NCBI GenBank assembly: GCA_951799425.1
Contig: OX637391.1
Location: forward strand, 24,724,551-24,788,550
Length of the DNA: 64,000 nucleotides
Direction: 5' to 3'
From: Ilex aquifolium
Taxonomy: Eukaryota > Streptophyta > Magnoliopsida > Aquifoliales > Aquifoliaceae
The stretch's first letter is position 1. The number at the start of each line of letters is the position of its first letter. This document shows positions 51,511-62,338 of the stretch, one piece after another. The notes under the pieces are model-generated. The model searched no databases, was not told the DNA's origin, and saw nothing but the letters and a program-made list of their open reading frames with translations. The translations under genes and the position numbers were made by a program.

Positions 51511-54168
51511 GTTATTCCTCAACAAGGTCCAGATAGACCGGATCCACCAACTCCTCTTCCACAGTTTGAATCTCAAAACCCTCGAAAAACGGTTTAAGTC
51601 TTTGGTCATTGACCTTGAATGTTTTACCATTGTCGGGGTTTGTTATGTCCATGGCTCTGTTAGGGTAGGCCACCTTGACAATATAGGGGCCATCCCAACG
51701 TGATCAGAGTTTTCCTTGAAAAATGGAGATGCGAGAATTATACAAGAGCAATTTTTGGTCGGGCTCAAATGTCTTTCTCAAAATGGATTTTTCATGGAAA
51801 ATCTTTGCCCTTTCTTTGTGAATTTCCGAGCTCTCGTATGCATCTCTACAAATTTCCTCTAATTCATTCAACTCCAACTTCCTATGTTCTCCGGCTATTC
51901 TCAAATTGAAATTCAAGGTTTTTATGGCCCAATAGGCCTTGTGTTCCATCTCTTCTGGAAAGTCATAAGCCTTGTCGTAGACTAGCCGATAGGGAGACAT
52001 ACTTAGGATGGTCTTATAGGCAGTGCAGTAAGCCCGCAAGGCATCGGTCAACCTAAGTGACCAATTCTTTCGATCTGGGTTAACCGTTTTCTCTAGTATA
52101 TTCTTTATCTCCCTATTGGCCAACTTGACTTGGCCATTAATCTGTAGGTGATAAGCAGTGGACACCTTGTGTGTTACACCATATTTATGAATCAAAAAAG
52201 CAAATGGTCTATTGCAAAAATGAGACCCACCATCATTTATCATTGCAAGAGGTATCCTAAACCTTAAAAAAAATATTTTCTTTTAAAAATTTGACCACGG
52301 CTCGATGGTCATTGGTCTTGGTTGGGGTTGCCTCTACCCACTTGGACACTTAGTCCACTGCCAATAGGATATAAATGTAGCCAAAGGACATATGGAATGG
52401 ACCCATGAAATCGATTCCCCAATAATCAAATATCTCAATGACTAGCACGGGGGAAAGGGGCATCATGTTTCTATGGGTCACACTTCCCAACCTTTGGCAC
52501 CTATCACATTCTTTGCAAAATGAAACACAATCGTTAATCAATAAAGGCCAGTAAAAACCACTTTGTAAACCTTAGCTGAAGTTTTCTTGGAAGAGAAGTG
52601 TCCACCACACGCCTCAGAATGGCAGAAGGAAAGGACATCCCATTGTTCATTTTCCGGTACGTACCTCCTCATGACTTGATCAGGGAAATATTTGAAAAGG
52701 TACGGGTTGTTGAAGTAGAAGTACTTCACATCTGCCATGAATCTTCGTTTATCTTCCGGGCTCCAATGTGGTGGTGTTTGTCTTGTGGCAAGAAAATTGC
52801 AAATATCAGCATACCACGGACAAACTGAATGAATAGAAAATAAATGCTCATCGAGAAAGAAATCAGGGATAGTGATGTGCTCTTCGGCATATTGGACGAC
52901 AAGCCGTGACAAATGGTCTGCCACCACATTCTTGACTCCTTTCTTTTGCTTGATGATCAAGTTGAATTCTTGAAGGAGGAGGATCCCCTAATGAGTCTCG
53001 GTTTAGCATCTTACTTCGGCAACAAATACTTCAAAGCAGAGTGATCAATGTAGACTGCAATAGGAGAACCAATAATGTATGACCTAAATTTGTCCAATGC
53101 ATATACTACAACCAGCAACTCTTTTTCAGTGGTAGTGTAATTCATTTGTGCTTCATTTAGAGTTTTGCTAGCATAGTATATTACATATGGCCTTTTGTCT
53201 TCCCTTTGACTTAGCACTGCGTCGACCGCGTCATCACTCGCGTCGCACATGATCTCAAATGGTAGTTCCCATTTGGGTGGTCACGTGATTAGAGGTGAAG
53301 TGAGCATGCTTTTGAGTTTTTTGAAAGATGCCTCACAATCATCCGTTCGCACAAAGGGAACATCCTTTGCTAGCAAATTGGTCAAGGGTCTTGCCAATGC
53401 ACTAAAATCCTTAATAAATCGACGATAAAAACCAAAATGGCCAAGAAATGACCTGATATGTTTGACGACCTTTGGAGTGGGTAGGTTGGAAATTGCTTCC
53501 ATCTTGGATTTTTCTACTTCAATCCCCTTTGCAGACACAGTATGTCCAAGCACAATCCCTTGCGTTACCATGAAGTGACACTTCTCCCAATTTAGCACCA
53601 AATTATTCTCTTCAAATCTCTCTAGAACTCTCTCCATGTTTTCCAAGGATCCATCAAATGAGTCCTCAAACACTGAAAACTCATCCATGAACACCTCCAC
53701 AATCTTCTCCACCATGTCGCTGAAGATCCTCATCATAAATCTTTGAAAAGTTCATGGGGCATTGCACAAACCAAATGGCATTCGGTGATAGACATAAGTA
53801 CCAAAGGGGCACGTGAATGTGGTCTTCTCTTGATCTTTCAAGGCAATCTCTATTTGATTGTAGCTGGAATAACCATCCAAGAAGCAATAAAAAAGATGCA
53901 CAGCTACCCTCTCCAACACTTGATCAAGGAATGGCAATCGAAAGTGATCCTTTCTTATGCAAGAGTTGAGCTTCCGATAATTGTTGCAAACTCTCCAATC
54001 GATGACCGCCCTTGTTGGAATCAACTCATTCTCCTCATTTACAGCTACAGTGACTCCTGACTTCTTTGGTACTACTTGCGTGGGACTAATCCATTTACTG
54101 TCGACAATTGCAAAAAGAATGTCCACGTCAACTAACTTGAGCACTTCATCTCTCACCACATCCTTCAT
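51511..54168 (-). pseudogene. Athila-2 pol: reverse transcriptase, RNase H, integrase
   Basis: RT begins near 54168 (VVRDEVLKLVDVDILF) and has LDGYSSYNQIEI. Its catalytic site reads FMDEFSV near 53688, where FMDD is expected, so RT should be dead. RNase H is at 53250-53011 (MCDASDDAVDAVLSQR). Integrase has CKECDRCQRLGS and GIDFMGPF, but reads HLQINGQVKLANRE where NGQ-x-E is expected, losing the catalytic Glu. The C-terminus has RWDGPYIVKVAYP and ends VDPVYLDLVEE at about 51511. Stops lie near 53750, 53280, 53008, 52538, 52350 and 51704. Confidence 0.87.
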
Positions 54169-54195
54169 GATAGAATTTAGCCTTCATTGTGGTTG

Positions 54196-55221
54196 TTAGG
54201 ATAGCTTGGAGTCTTCTTCTAAATAGATTATGTGGCTGCAAATGAGGGGGCTAATGCCTTTGATGTCGGCTATGGTCCAACTGATGGCTCCTTTATGTCT
54301 CCTTAAAACTTGCAACAACTCCTCTTCTTCCCTTGGCTCCAAAGAAGAACTTATCACCACTGAGAATGTCTTGTGCTCCCCTAGAAATGGATACTTGAGT
54401 GTAGACGACAATGGCTTCAACTCTAAGATGGGTGTTTGCACATTTGATGGAAAAATCTTCTTCTCTTGTGGTGGAAGTTTTTCAAATGTTGGGGTCCAAT
54501 TCCCCATCCATTGCACACTTTTCGGCTCCTCATCTTCAATAAAATTTTCCTCCTCCAACTTGGAATTGCAAAGTAGCTCCAAGTGATCCTCCACCAAAGT
54601 TTCAATCCGATTGACCTCATGAACTTCCTCATCATCTCCTGGTTGCTTGCAAAGATTGAACACATTGAGATCCATCATCATATTTCCAAAGGCAAGCTTT
54701 ATTAGACCATTCCTGTAATTTATCACAACATTAGAAGTAGCAAGAAAAGGCCTACCTAATATGACAGGAATCTGTGAACTAGGGTTAGCAACGGGGTGAG
54801 TGTCAAGTACAATAAAGTCAACGGGAAAATAAATTTTGTCCACTTGGACTACAACATTCTCAACTACTCCCCTTGGTGTTCTCATGCTTCGGTCCGCCAA
54901 TTGAAGAGTGAATGGGGTTAGCTTCAACTCCTCAACTTGCAATTGTTAATACACTGAAAAGGGTAGGAGGTTGACACGTGCTCCCAAGTCTAGTAATGCT
55001 TGCTCCACAAGGCAATTCCCAATGGTTATGGCAATGGTAGGGCAGCCGAGATCTTTGAACTTGGGTGGGATGTTTGCCCTCAAGATGGAGCTCACTTGCT
55101 TGGTGAGGAATGCCTTTTTGTGCACATTCAACTTCCTCTTCACAGTGCACAAATATTTCAATATCTTTGCATATAAAGGTATTTGCTTGATGGCATCAAG
55201 GAGATGAATGTTTATCTTCAC
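54196..55221 (-). pseudogene. Athila-2 protease and linker
   Basis: VEQALLDLGARVNLLPFSVY (55221-54946 frame) keeps the D-L-G-A form of the retropepsin site. It is followed by LTPFTLQLADRSMRTPRGVV, FPVDFIVLDTHPVA and VILGRPFLATSNVVINYRNG. One stop lies between the two frames near 54943. Confidence 0.8.
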
Positions 55222-57050
55222 CTACTTAAACATTTCAATAATATCCGAATAGTTAGCAACTTTAGCTGGTGACTTCAAATGTTGGGAAAAAGGGGCTGGG
55301 ATAGGACAATCATACACATTCAAATCAACAATCTTTTTCTTTTCAAGTGCTTCACCCTCCTCGGAGCTACCCTTAGTCTCTTTTTCATTTTTCAATGTGG
55401 CTTTGGGTGAGACTTTAGGCAAAATGGTTTTATCTATTTGCTTGCCACTCATAAGGGTGGTGACCGCCTTGAGTTGCTCATAACTGTCTTTGGTAGCCTC
55501 GGACGATTCAATCACATGTTGACCCCTTTGATTTTCTTGGGGTTGAGCAAAAAATTTCCCTTTCTCTTGTTGGGACAACCCTATAGCATTGGTCAACTTA
55601 GTGATTTGAGTATGAATGTCATTAAAAGCGGCGACAGTTTGATTGTTGATTGTTGTTTGGCTTTGAATGAATTGATGCACACCATCCTCCAAATTTCTCT
55701 TGTGAGGAGATTGTTAGGTGGGTGGGTAAGGTGGTCCTTGTTGACCAAACCCTTGTTAAGGTGGGTTTTGTGAAAACCCTTGTGGATTAGACCATGGGTA
55801 TTGGGAGCTAGATGAGGAACCATGACCATAGTATGATTGGTTTTGCTTGAGTGGAATGGGAGGTGATAATGAGCTAGACCGATGAAGAATAAGGTCTTCA
55901 TTCTGCCAACTAAAGTTCGGGCGGTTGCTCCATCCCAGATTGTATGTGTTGGAGTGTGGAGAGAATGATTGCCTACTTTGGCTGAAAGCATTCACTTGCT
56001 CATGATATACCTCTTTGAGTGCTGGAATGTTTGGGCACTCTGAAATAGAATGCTCAACACTCTCACATATAGAGCAAAATTCCTCAGCCTCTGTGATGTT
56101 AGATACCTCATGCCTCATATTCACCTCTAGACTCTCCACCTTGTGGGACAATTTCATTATTCTGGCAAGCAAGTTTTCTTGGCCATGCAAGTTATACATT
56201 CCCCCTCCACATGGTTAACTACCCGGAGAGGACCTTGGCACATCGGTGGGATCCATGATATCCCAAGATTGGGCATTTTCCCCCAATATGTTAAAGTACT
56301 CAAGGGCCTCATCGAGATCCTTACTTAGAAACTCTCTGTTGCACATCATGGCGATGAATTATCAATGGTCCGGTGTAATTCCTTCATAGAAGAAACTTAC
56401 CAATTGCCATGATTTGAATATGTGATGTGGAATGGAGTGTAACAAGTCCTTGTATGTGTAACAAGTCCTTGTATCTATCCCAACATTGATAAAACTACTT
56501 GTTTGGTTTTTCAGAAAATTTTTGAATTTGGTTATTAAGAACAGTGGTCTTAGGTACCAGAAAAAATTTGTTTAAAAATTCGGAAAGCATTTGTGCCCAA
56601 GAACTTATTGATCGAGGTTTCAACGAGTTCAACCAAGTTTTAGCTTTGTCTTTGAGGGAGAAGGGAAATAATTTCATGTGTGCCATGTCTTCCATGGCAT
56701 GATTTGTAATGAATGTTCCAACAATTTTCTCAAATTCCTTAATATGTAGATAAGGATTTTCTCGTTCCACTCCATAGAATTCAGGAAGTAATTGCAACAT
56801 GCCCGGTTTAATAAGGAAGTCATGCGCTTGCACGGGTAGAAGTATGCATGAGGGGGTAGTGCTTTGAGTTGGTTGGAGATAATCCCTCATTGACCTCGCC
56901 GGAGGGTCCATAGGGAGATTATTTCCTTCATTTCTTGGAAGGGGAATTACATTTGGGAGTTTTGCATTCCCCCAACCCTCAGAATATTGGCACCATCATT
57001 CCCGAAATTGTCTCCAACATCCTCGGGTGGGTTTTGGCCTATATTCATAT
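55222..57050 (-). pseudogene. Athila-2 gag
   Basis: The N-terminal region near 57040-56911 is frame-broken. A good core lies at 56911-56495 (MDPPARSMRDYLQPTQSTTP, ENPYLHIKEFEKIVGTF, KLFPFSLKDKAKTWLNSLKP). A degraded stretch with a 20-bp tandem duplication near 56432-56475 follows. The zinc knuckle CSICESVEHSISEC is at about 56080-56040. The rest is Ser/Gln-rich. The plus-strand Athila-3 fragment at 61990-62338 encodes the same start. Confidence 0.8.
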
Positions 57051-57238
57051 TTGGTCCTAGGGCACATCTCACTAGTCTATTTTGATTGTCAGTCCCCACA
57101 TACAAAAACACTACTTACAATTGAAAGAAAGAATATACACAAATATGTACAAAGAAGCAACATACCTCAGCCCGTGATGAGAATCATGGGACTTACCTTT
57201 GTTGTCCCTAAATCACCTTCGAATTTGACGCTTAGCCT

Positions 57239-57256
57239 TCACCGGCAACGGCGCCA
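57239..57256 (-). other. Primer-binding site of Athila-2
   Basis: The minus strand reads TGGCGCCGTTGCCGGTGA, one base from the common Athila PBS, 4 nt inside the LTR edge at 57261. Confidence 0.88.
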
Positions 57257-57260
57257 AAAA

Positions 57261-58968
57261 TGCTTGACGGATTTTCCTTAATCTCCAAACATGAGCCCGG
57301 ATTGTGTGTATATGGCTTATACGAGTTGGTGAGTGTCACTCTCCCTTGGTTTCAAATGCAAGAAATGGGGAAAAATCGTGTGTGTGTGCAAAATTGCTCC
57401 CCAAGCGTAGAGAGACTTGCAATGTCGTATTTTACTTGGAATGGGTATTCCAAGTTCGTCTTCTCAAGGAAAGAAAGGTCAAATTGCTTTGAAGGGTGAT
57501 TTGTAAATGAATGAAAATTAGAAAATCTTGTGAATTGTGTTTTGGTGAGTTGTGTTTTGGTAAAAATGCAAGAAAGCAAGGTTGGCTAATCCATAGAGGT
57601 CATTCCAATGGGAATGCCAAATCGACTCAATTCATTCAACCAATGGTGTCTCGGTGTTTGATTGATTTGTAGAAAGTGAGGGATTAATGTGGATGTGTTG
57701 GACAAAAGCATACCCCGTGACAAGTCTACGATGTATCAAGAGCCCACAACCACATCCGCACTCAACCTAGTCAAACCAAACAGTTTACATTGCGAGGAAG
57801 AATGAAAGATAGTCGATTTCACATACCCAAGAGGAAATTCCTCTTGGTCTAGCCAACTAAAAGTTTAGCTACTTATAATAAAGGCAAGAACAAACATAAT
57901 GTAAAGAAATATGGTAAGGAAATGGAACATGAAACTTATATTGATGCAAGGAAAGAGTCAAACTACAAGAACAAAGTCATTTATAACCAAAATACAAAAC
58001 TTGAAGAGAAAATACCCAATTATAGAAATGGAAATACAAGAACACTTAACTAAGCTTGATTACAACTTAAATAAAAGAGTTTAGAGTGTAAGAGGGAAGG
58101 ATTACAAGTAAAATAAAGATTACTACAATCAAAATGGTGAAGAAAATGTAAAAACCCAACTTTCTCTCTCTAAAACTTCATGTTTAACCTTGGAGCTTCT
58201 CTCTCTAAAAGCATGTAAAAACTGAATAATGGTGGAAACCTCCTCCAGTTTTGTCCATCCCTCTCTCTTAGCCTTTGTGAACTTAGTTGCAATGAGTGGG
58301 GAGAGGTTGAACACTTTAATAAGCAAAATAGGCCAAGCATGCTCCTCCCATGCTTTTCCAACCACCCCTCTTCTCTTTCTTGCTTCTCCCCTCTCTCTCA
58401 CTTGAAATCTGACTTTAGGGGTTAGGAGAGCATCATAGGGTGTCAATTATGTCAGGGTATGGTTTGGATGATAAGAGGTGGTCCGCCAGAGTAGGTGGAG
58501 TCGTGCGAGTAGGTATCTGGCAAAACTGGGCAAAACCTACCAGTAGAACGTAAGAAAACCTACCGGTAGGTTTTTTCCAATAAGATTTTCTAACGGTAGG
58601 TTTTTGCATGGTTGAGGTAGAAGAATTACAGTAGCATTTTCTACTGGTAGGTTTTGGATCTTCTACAGATAGGTTTTGACTGACTTCTACCAGTAGGTTT
58701 TAGTTGACTTCTACCGGTAGGTTTTGTCCTACTTTGGGATTTCCTTGGTTCCTTGAGGTCCCGAGCCATCCGTTAAGCATTCCCTTCTTCCCCATTGCCT
58801 TTGAGCACTTGATGGGAGGCTTTATACATGACTTTACCTGCTCTTTACCAATAATCACACAAATCTCCATTAATTGTGAGTTTGAAAGCATTTCCCCCAA
58901 TTTTCACCACAAAACAAGCAATATGGGTGCAAAAAAGATACATGATATGCAATATTCTATGCTCATCA
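57261..58968 (-). repeat. 5' LTR of Athila-2
   Basis: 1708 bp, TGCTTGACGG to GCTCATCA, roughly 95% identical to the 3' copy by inspection. The ACCTACCGGTAGGT motifs lie at about 58530-58735. Confidence 0.9.
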
Positions 58969-58973
58969 GCCAT

Positions 58974-59685
58974 CCAGCAAATGGTTCTGGTTTTTTCTTT
59001 CCTTCTTCTCTTTTTCTTCTTAGAAAGATGATTTTCCTTTTCATGTTCTTCATTTGTTTCCCTCTTCTTTGTGACTAAAAGGGTCTCCAAAAAGTTCGCA
59101 AGGTTGGGGCGAAGATCCCCAGGAAAGATAAGGCTATGAAGGAGGCAGTTCATGAGCGCATATGTGCACTAGCGAAGAAGGAATCCACTGATAAAGAGTA
59201 TGCCAAGCTTTACGAGGAAATGCTGGTTCTTTAGGCTCAAATGCTAAGCCTAATTGATGAGAACAAGATGCTTGCAACAGAGATAGAGGATTTGAAGACT
59301 TCGGAGAGTGCGATCATTGTAGAGATTTCCTAAACCCAACTTGAACATTCCACCCTTTTGGAAGAATTTGAATGATTCAAGGCTGGAGCCAAGGGTCTAG
59401 AGGATACTGCCTTTGAACAAGGGATGGTGAAGGCGGAGAACGATCTGGCCTCGCAGATTTCTTCACTGGAAAATGCATATATTACAAAAGGTTGGATTGC
59501 TGCTCTGAAAGCTACAAATGTGCCTCCTTCTTCCAAGCTTTTCTTCTACTACTTTACCCGAGCTTTTCTGGACCACATGCTTCTTCCTAAAAAAAAAATT
59601 CTTGTACTATCTACTAAAGAATTTGTGGTTTGGCTTTTTTGTGCTCAGCTAGGAACTTTTTGGATGTCCTGGATAATCTTTTAGT
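58974..59685 (+). pseudogene. Antisense extra ORF of Tat-2, C-terminal part (coiled coil)
   Basis: Resumes right of Athila-2: ...SQPI joins QQM across the insertion. A likely intron is about 58984-59081. Then GLQKVRKVGAKIPRKDKAMK and a heptad-rich stretch follow (VHERICALAKKESTDKEYAK, ENKMLATEIEDLKTSE). Several in-frame stops lie at 59233, 59331 and 59370. The tail is MVKAENDLASQISSLENAYI to a TAG at 59684. Layout matches the Tat-1 extra ORF (intron, coiled coil, then 3'-UTR repeats). Confidence 0.58.
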
Positions 59686-59689
59686 ATTT

Positions 59690-60132
59690 TGCTCGGCTTT
59701 TCCAAAAATAATCCGGTCCTTTGCATTTAGCTAGGGACCTATCCACTACATCAAATCCTTTCGTTCAGCCTTTCTTTAAAGAGTCCGGTCTTTTTCATTT
59801 AGCTAGTGTCTTTTAATACTTAGAAAAAAAAATTACTCTAAGAAGTTATGGTCTTTGCTCGGCCCTTCTTCAAAGAGTTCAGTCTCAAGCACTTAGCTAG
59901 GGTCTTTCAATACTTAGAAAAAAATTTACTCTAAAAAGTTATGGCCTTTTCTCGGCCCTTCTTCAAAGGGTTCGATCCCAAGCACTTAGCTAGGGACTTT
60001 CAATACTTAGAACAAAAAAAATTACTCTAAGTTATGGCCTTTGCTCGGCCCTTCTTCAAAGAGTTCGGTCCCAAGCACTTTACTAAGGACTTTCAATACT
60101 TAGAAAAAAATTATACTCTGAGAAGTTATGGC
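59690..60132 (-). repeat. 3'-UTR tandem repeat of Tat-2, about 93-bp units, five copies
   Basis: Units contain GCTCGGCCCTTCTTCAAAGA, AAGCACTTAGCTAGGGACTT and a run of A followed by TTACTCTAAGAAGTTATGG. The last three are most alike. The array is cut by Athila-3 at 60133. It takes the same place as the 41-bp repeat of Tat-1 but is unrelated in sequence. Confidence 0.85.
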
Positions 60133-61825
60133 TGATTAGCACAAAACTTTGTATATTTTGATGTGCTAATCCTCTCTTTTTAATTGTTTTTGGAGATTTA
60201 AATGATGGGAGTTAGGTTAAATAAACTCTTAACGATGATATTTCGTGTTTGCAGTTAACAGGGGCTAAAAGAGGCTTCTTAAGGCCTTCCCAGATCAATT
60301 GACACAAATGGGGACAAAAAGGTAGCTTGGGGATAGCTCAGGAGATGAGTAAATCAGAAAATCAAGAAGTCAGCCAAACCGTACCGATACTCATACCGGT
60401 ACGCTGAGGATACTGGCGTTAATCGTACCGGTATGTATACCGGTATGCAGAAGCCACTGGAGTTCGCCATACCGGTACGCATACCGGTACGCTTTACCTG
60501 ATCAGCCCAACTACCCTGCAACTCATGATTGCTGACTTGAGGGACCCACCAACAGACATCCCCTACTCCCCTGACGCACCTGTAATGCTAGTGACCCCTT
60601 TCTACACCTATGATTGCAAGTTGGAGTCTTGTTGATAAATGAGGAAAGAGAAGTGATGAAGAGCTGGGTGTGCAGACAAACTCTGCAACCCCTCTTCCTG
60701 CCCAGACTTCTGCACCCCTACTGATGGAGGTCATTTTATGGAGATTAGGGGATCTCTCCATGCACGTTTTTGGAAGCCAAGGGCCAGGGGGAAGAGGCAT
60801 TCAGCTGGTAGCAGAAAATCGATAGATATAGAGAGAGAAAGTCTGGAGAAGATGATGAATAGTGTTCTAGAGAGATAAACTTCAGATTTTTGCACTTTCT
60901 TCACTACATTGTATTGTAATTAGCTGTAAGAACATTTCAAGCTTCATTTTAATACCATTAATGTTGTTTTCTTTTAAGTTCATTGTTAGTTTAATGCTCT
61001 CTTAACTCCTCACTATTAATGCAAAAAGGTTCATCATTTTCTTAGTTGTAAATGGGTCTTAAATGCATCCTTCTCTGAATTCTGTCTACCTGCATTTTAG
61101 CTATTCAAGAACTTCCTCTCTTGCAATGCATTTTTCTTACTTAGTTAACTTCATTACAAGCATGAGGAGCTAAATCCTTTAGTTGGTAAAACCAAGGGGA
61201 ACCTCCTCTTGGGTATGCCATGTCAACTCATTCTCATCCCTTTCTAGAGATCAATGGTTTGGTTTGACTGGGTTGTGGGTGGATAAATTGGTGAGTCTTT
61301 GATATTCCGTAGGCCTAGTCACAATTTATGCTTAGATACTCACCCTTAGTATCCTCAACTTCCCATGAATCAATCGTTCATTCATGCTCTACCATAGGAG
61401 GGATTCGAGTTGAGATGGCATTCCTATTGGAGTGACCTCTTGGCTTTACCAACATTTGTTTTTCAATTGATTTTCATTAATATACACCACCAAACAACTT
61501 TCAACAACCAAAAGATTTTACATTTTCTCTTATCCAAAATCACTTTCACCTTGGTTTACTTCCTTCCCCGTGGAAACGACCTTGGAATACCACCAAGTAA
61601 AACACGATTCTCAAAAGTCTCCTTGAGCTTAGGGAGCACTTTTGTACACACACACATATTTTTGTGCATCCACATTTCATATTTCCATCATCCCTTTTTT
61701 CCTTTCCTCTTGCCCTTTCTTTTCACACTATCCCAAGGGAGAGTGACACTCCCCTTATCCATACATTACACATTTTGAGGGATAGATCTTAGAGGTTAGG
61801 AAACAACAAGGTTTTTGGTCAAGCA
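60133..61825 (+). repeat. 5' LTR of Athila-3 (LTR C)
   Basis: 1693 bp, TGATTAGCAC to GGTCAAGCA, next to the PBS. It has six or more ACCGGT palindromes at 60378-60497 in a CATACCGGTACGC context, and ends with the GTTAGGAAACAACAAGG block shared with A and B. Confidence 0.9.
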
Positions 61826-61829
61826 TTTT

Positions 61830-61847
61830 TGGCGCCGTTATCGGGGA
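61830..61847 (+). other. Primer-binding site of Athila-3
   Basis: TGGCGCCGTTATCGGGGA, one base from the usual Athila form, 4 nt after the LTR. Confidence 0.88.
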
Positions 61848-61989
61848 AGGCAAATGTCAAACCAAGAAGGTGATTTCCGGACGACGCAGGTAAGTCTCGT
61901 GATCTTCATCACGGGCTTAGGTACGTTGTCTTGTGTATATATTCTTGTTTGTGTATACTTTCAATTGTATATATATATTCTTGTTTGTG

Positions 61990-62338
61990 TATATATATAT
62001 TTGTTGCATATGGGGAAGGGACGAACAAAACCAATTAGTCAGACAACCCTTAGGCCCCAACATAAACATCAACCAAGACCCACCCGAGGATCTGGGTGAT
62101 AATTTTGAGAATGTCGGTCCAAATCCAAACGTTCAAGGGGGAGGGGGATTGCAACCACCTAGAATGCCCAACCCACGAGTGCAATTTCCTCCTCCTATGA
62201 ATGAGGGGAATAACATTCCAATGGATCCTCCGGCAAGGTCTATGAGGGATTTCCTTCAACCAACTCGTAGCACCACACCCTCATGTGTCTTCCTCCCAGT
62301 CCAAGCTCAGCTTTTCCAAGTTAAGCCAGGGATGTTGC
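61990..62338 (+). pseudogene. Athila-3 gag N-terminal fragment
   Basis: Reads GPNININQDPPEDLGDNFEN, PRMPNPRVQFPPPMNEGNNI, MDPPARSMRDFLQPTRSTTP and QLFQVKPGML, matching the gag start of Athila-2, then stops at the insertion point. No convincing start codon upstream in frame; a splice before it is possible (GTAAG at 61890). Confidence 0.72.

Larger units (their letters stand above)
44866..58968 (-). mobile_element. Athila-2: Athila-lineage Ty3/gypsy element, full structure, degenerate
   Basis: Inserted in the Tat-2 extra ORF. The flanks are CCCAT (44861-44865) and GCCAT (58969-58973), 4 of 5 matching, so one base has probably mutated. The 3' LTR is 44866-47934 with solo LTR E inside, and the 5' LTR is 57261-58968. 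Its palindrome family (ACCTACCGGTAGGT) differs from Athila-1, and its protein sequence is clearly diverged from it. Confidence 0.88.
60133..62338 (+). mobile_element. Athila-3: 5' part of an Athila-lineage element, cut by another element
   Basis: LTR (60133-61825), PBS and the start of gag on the plus strand; the rest lies beyond the insertion at 62339. The left flank is ATGGC; the other flank is outside the window. The LTR is of the family of solo LTRs A and B. Confidence 0.85.
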
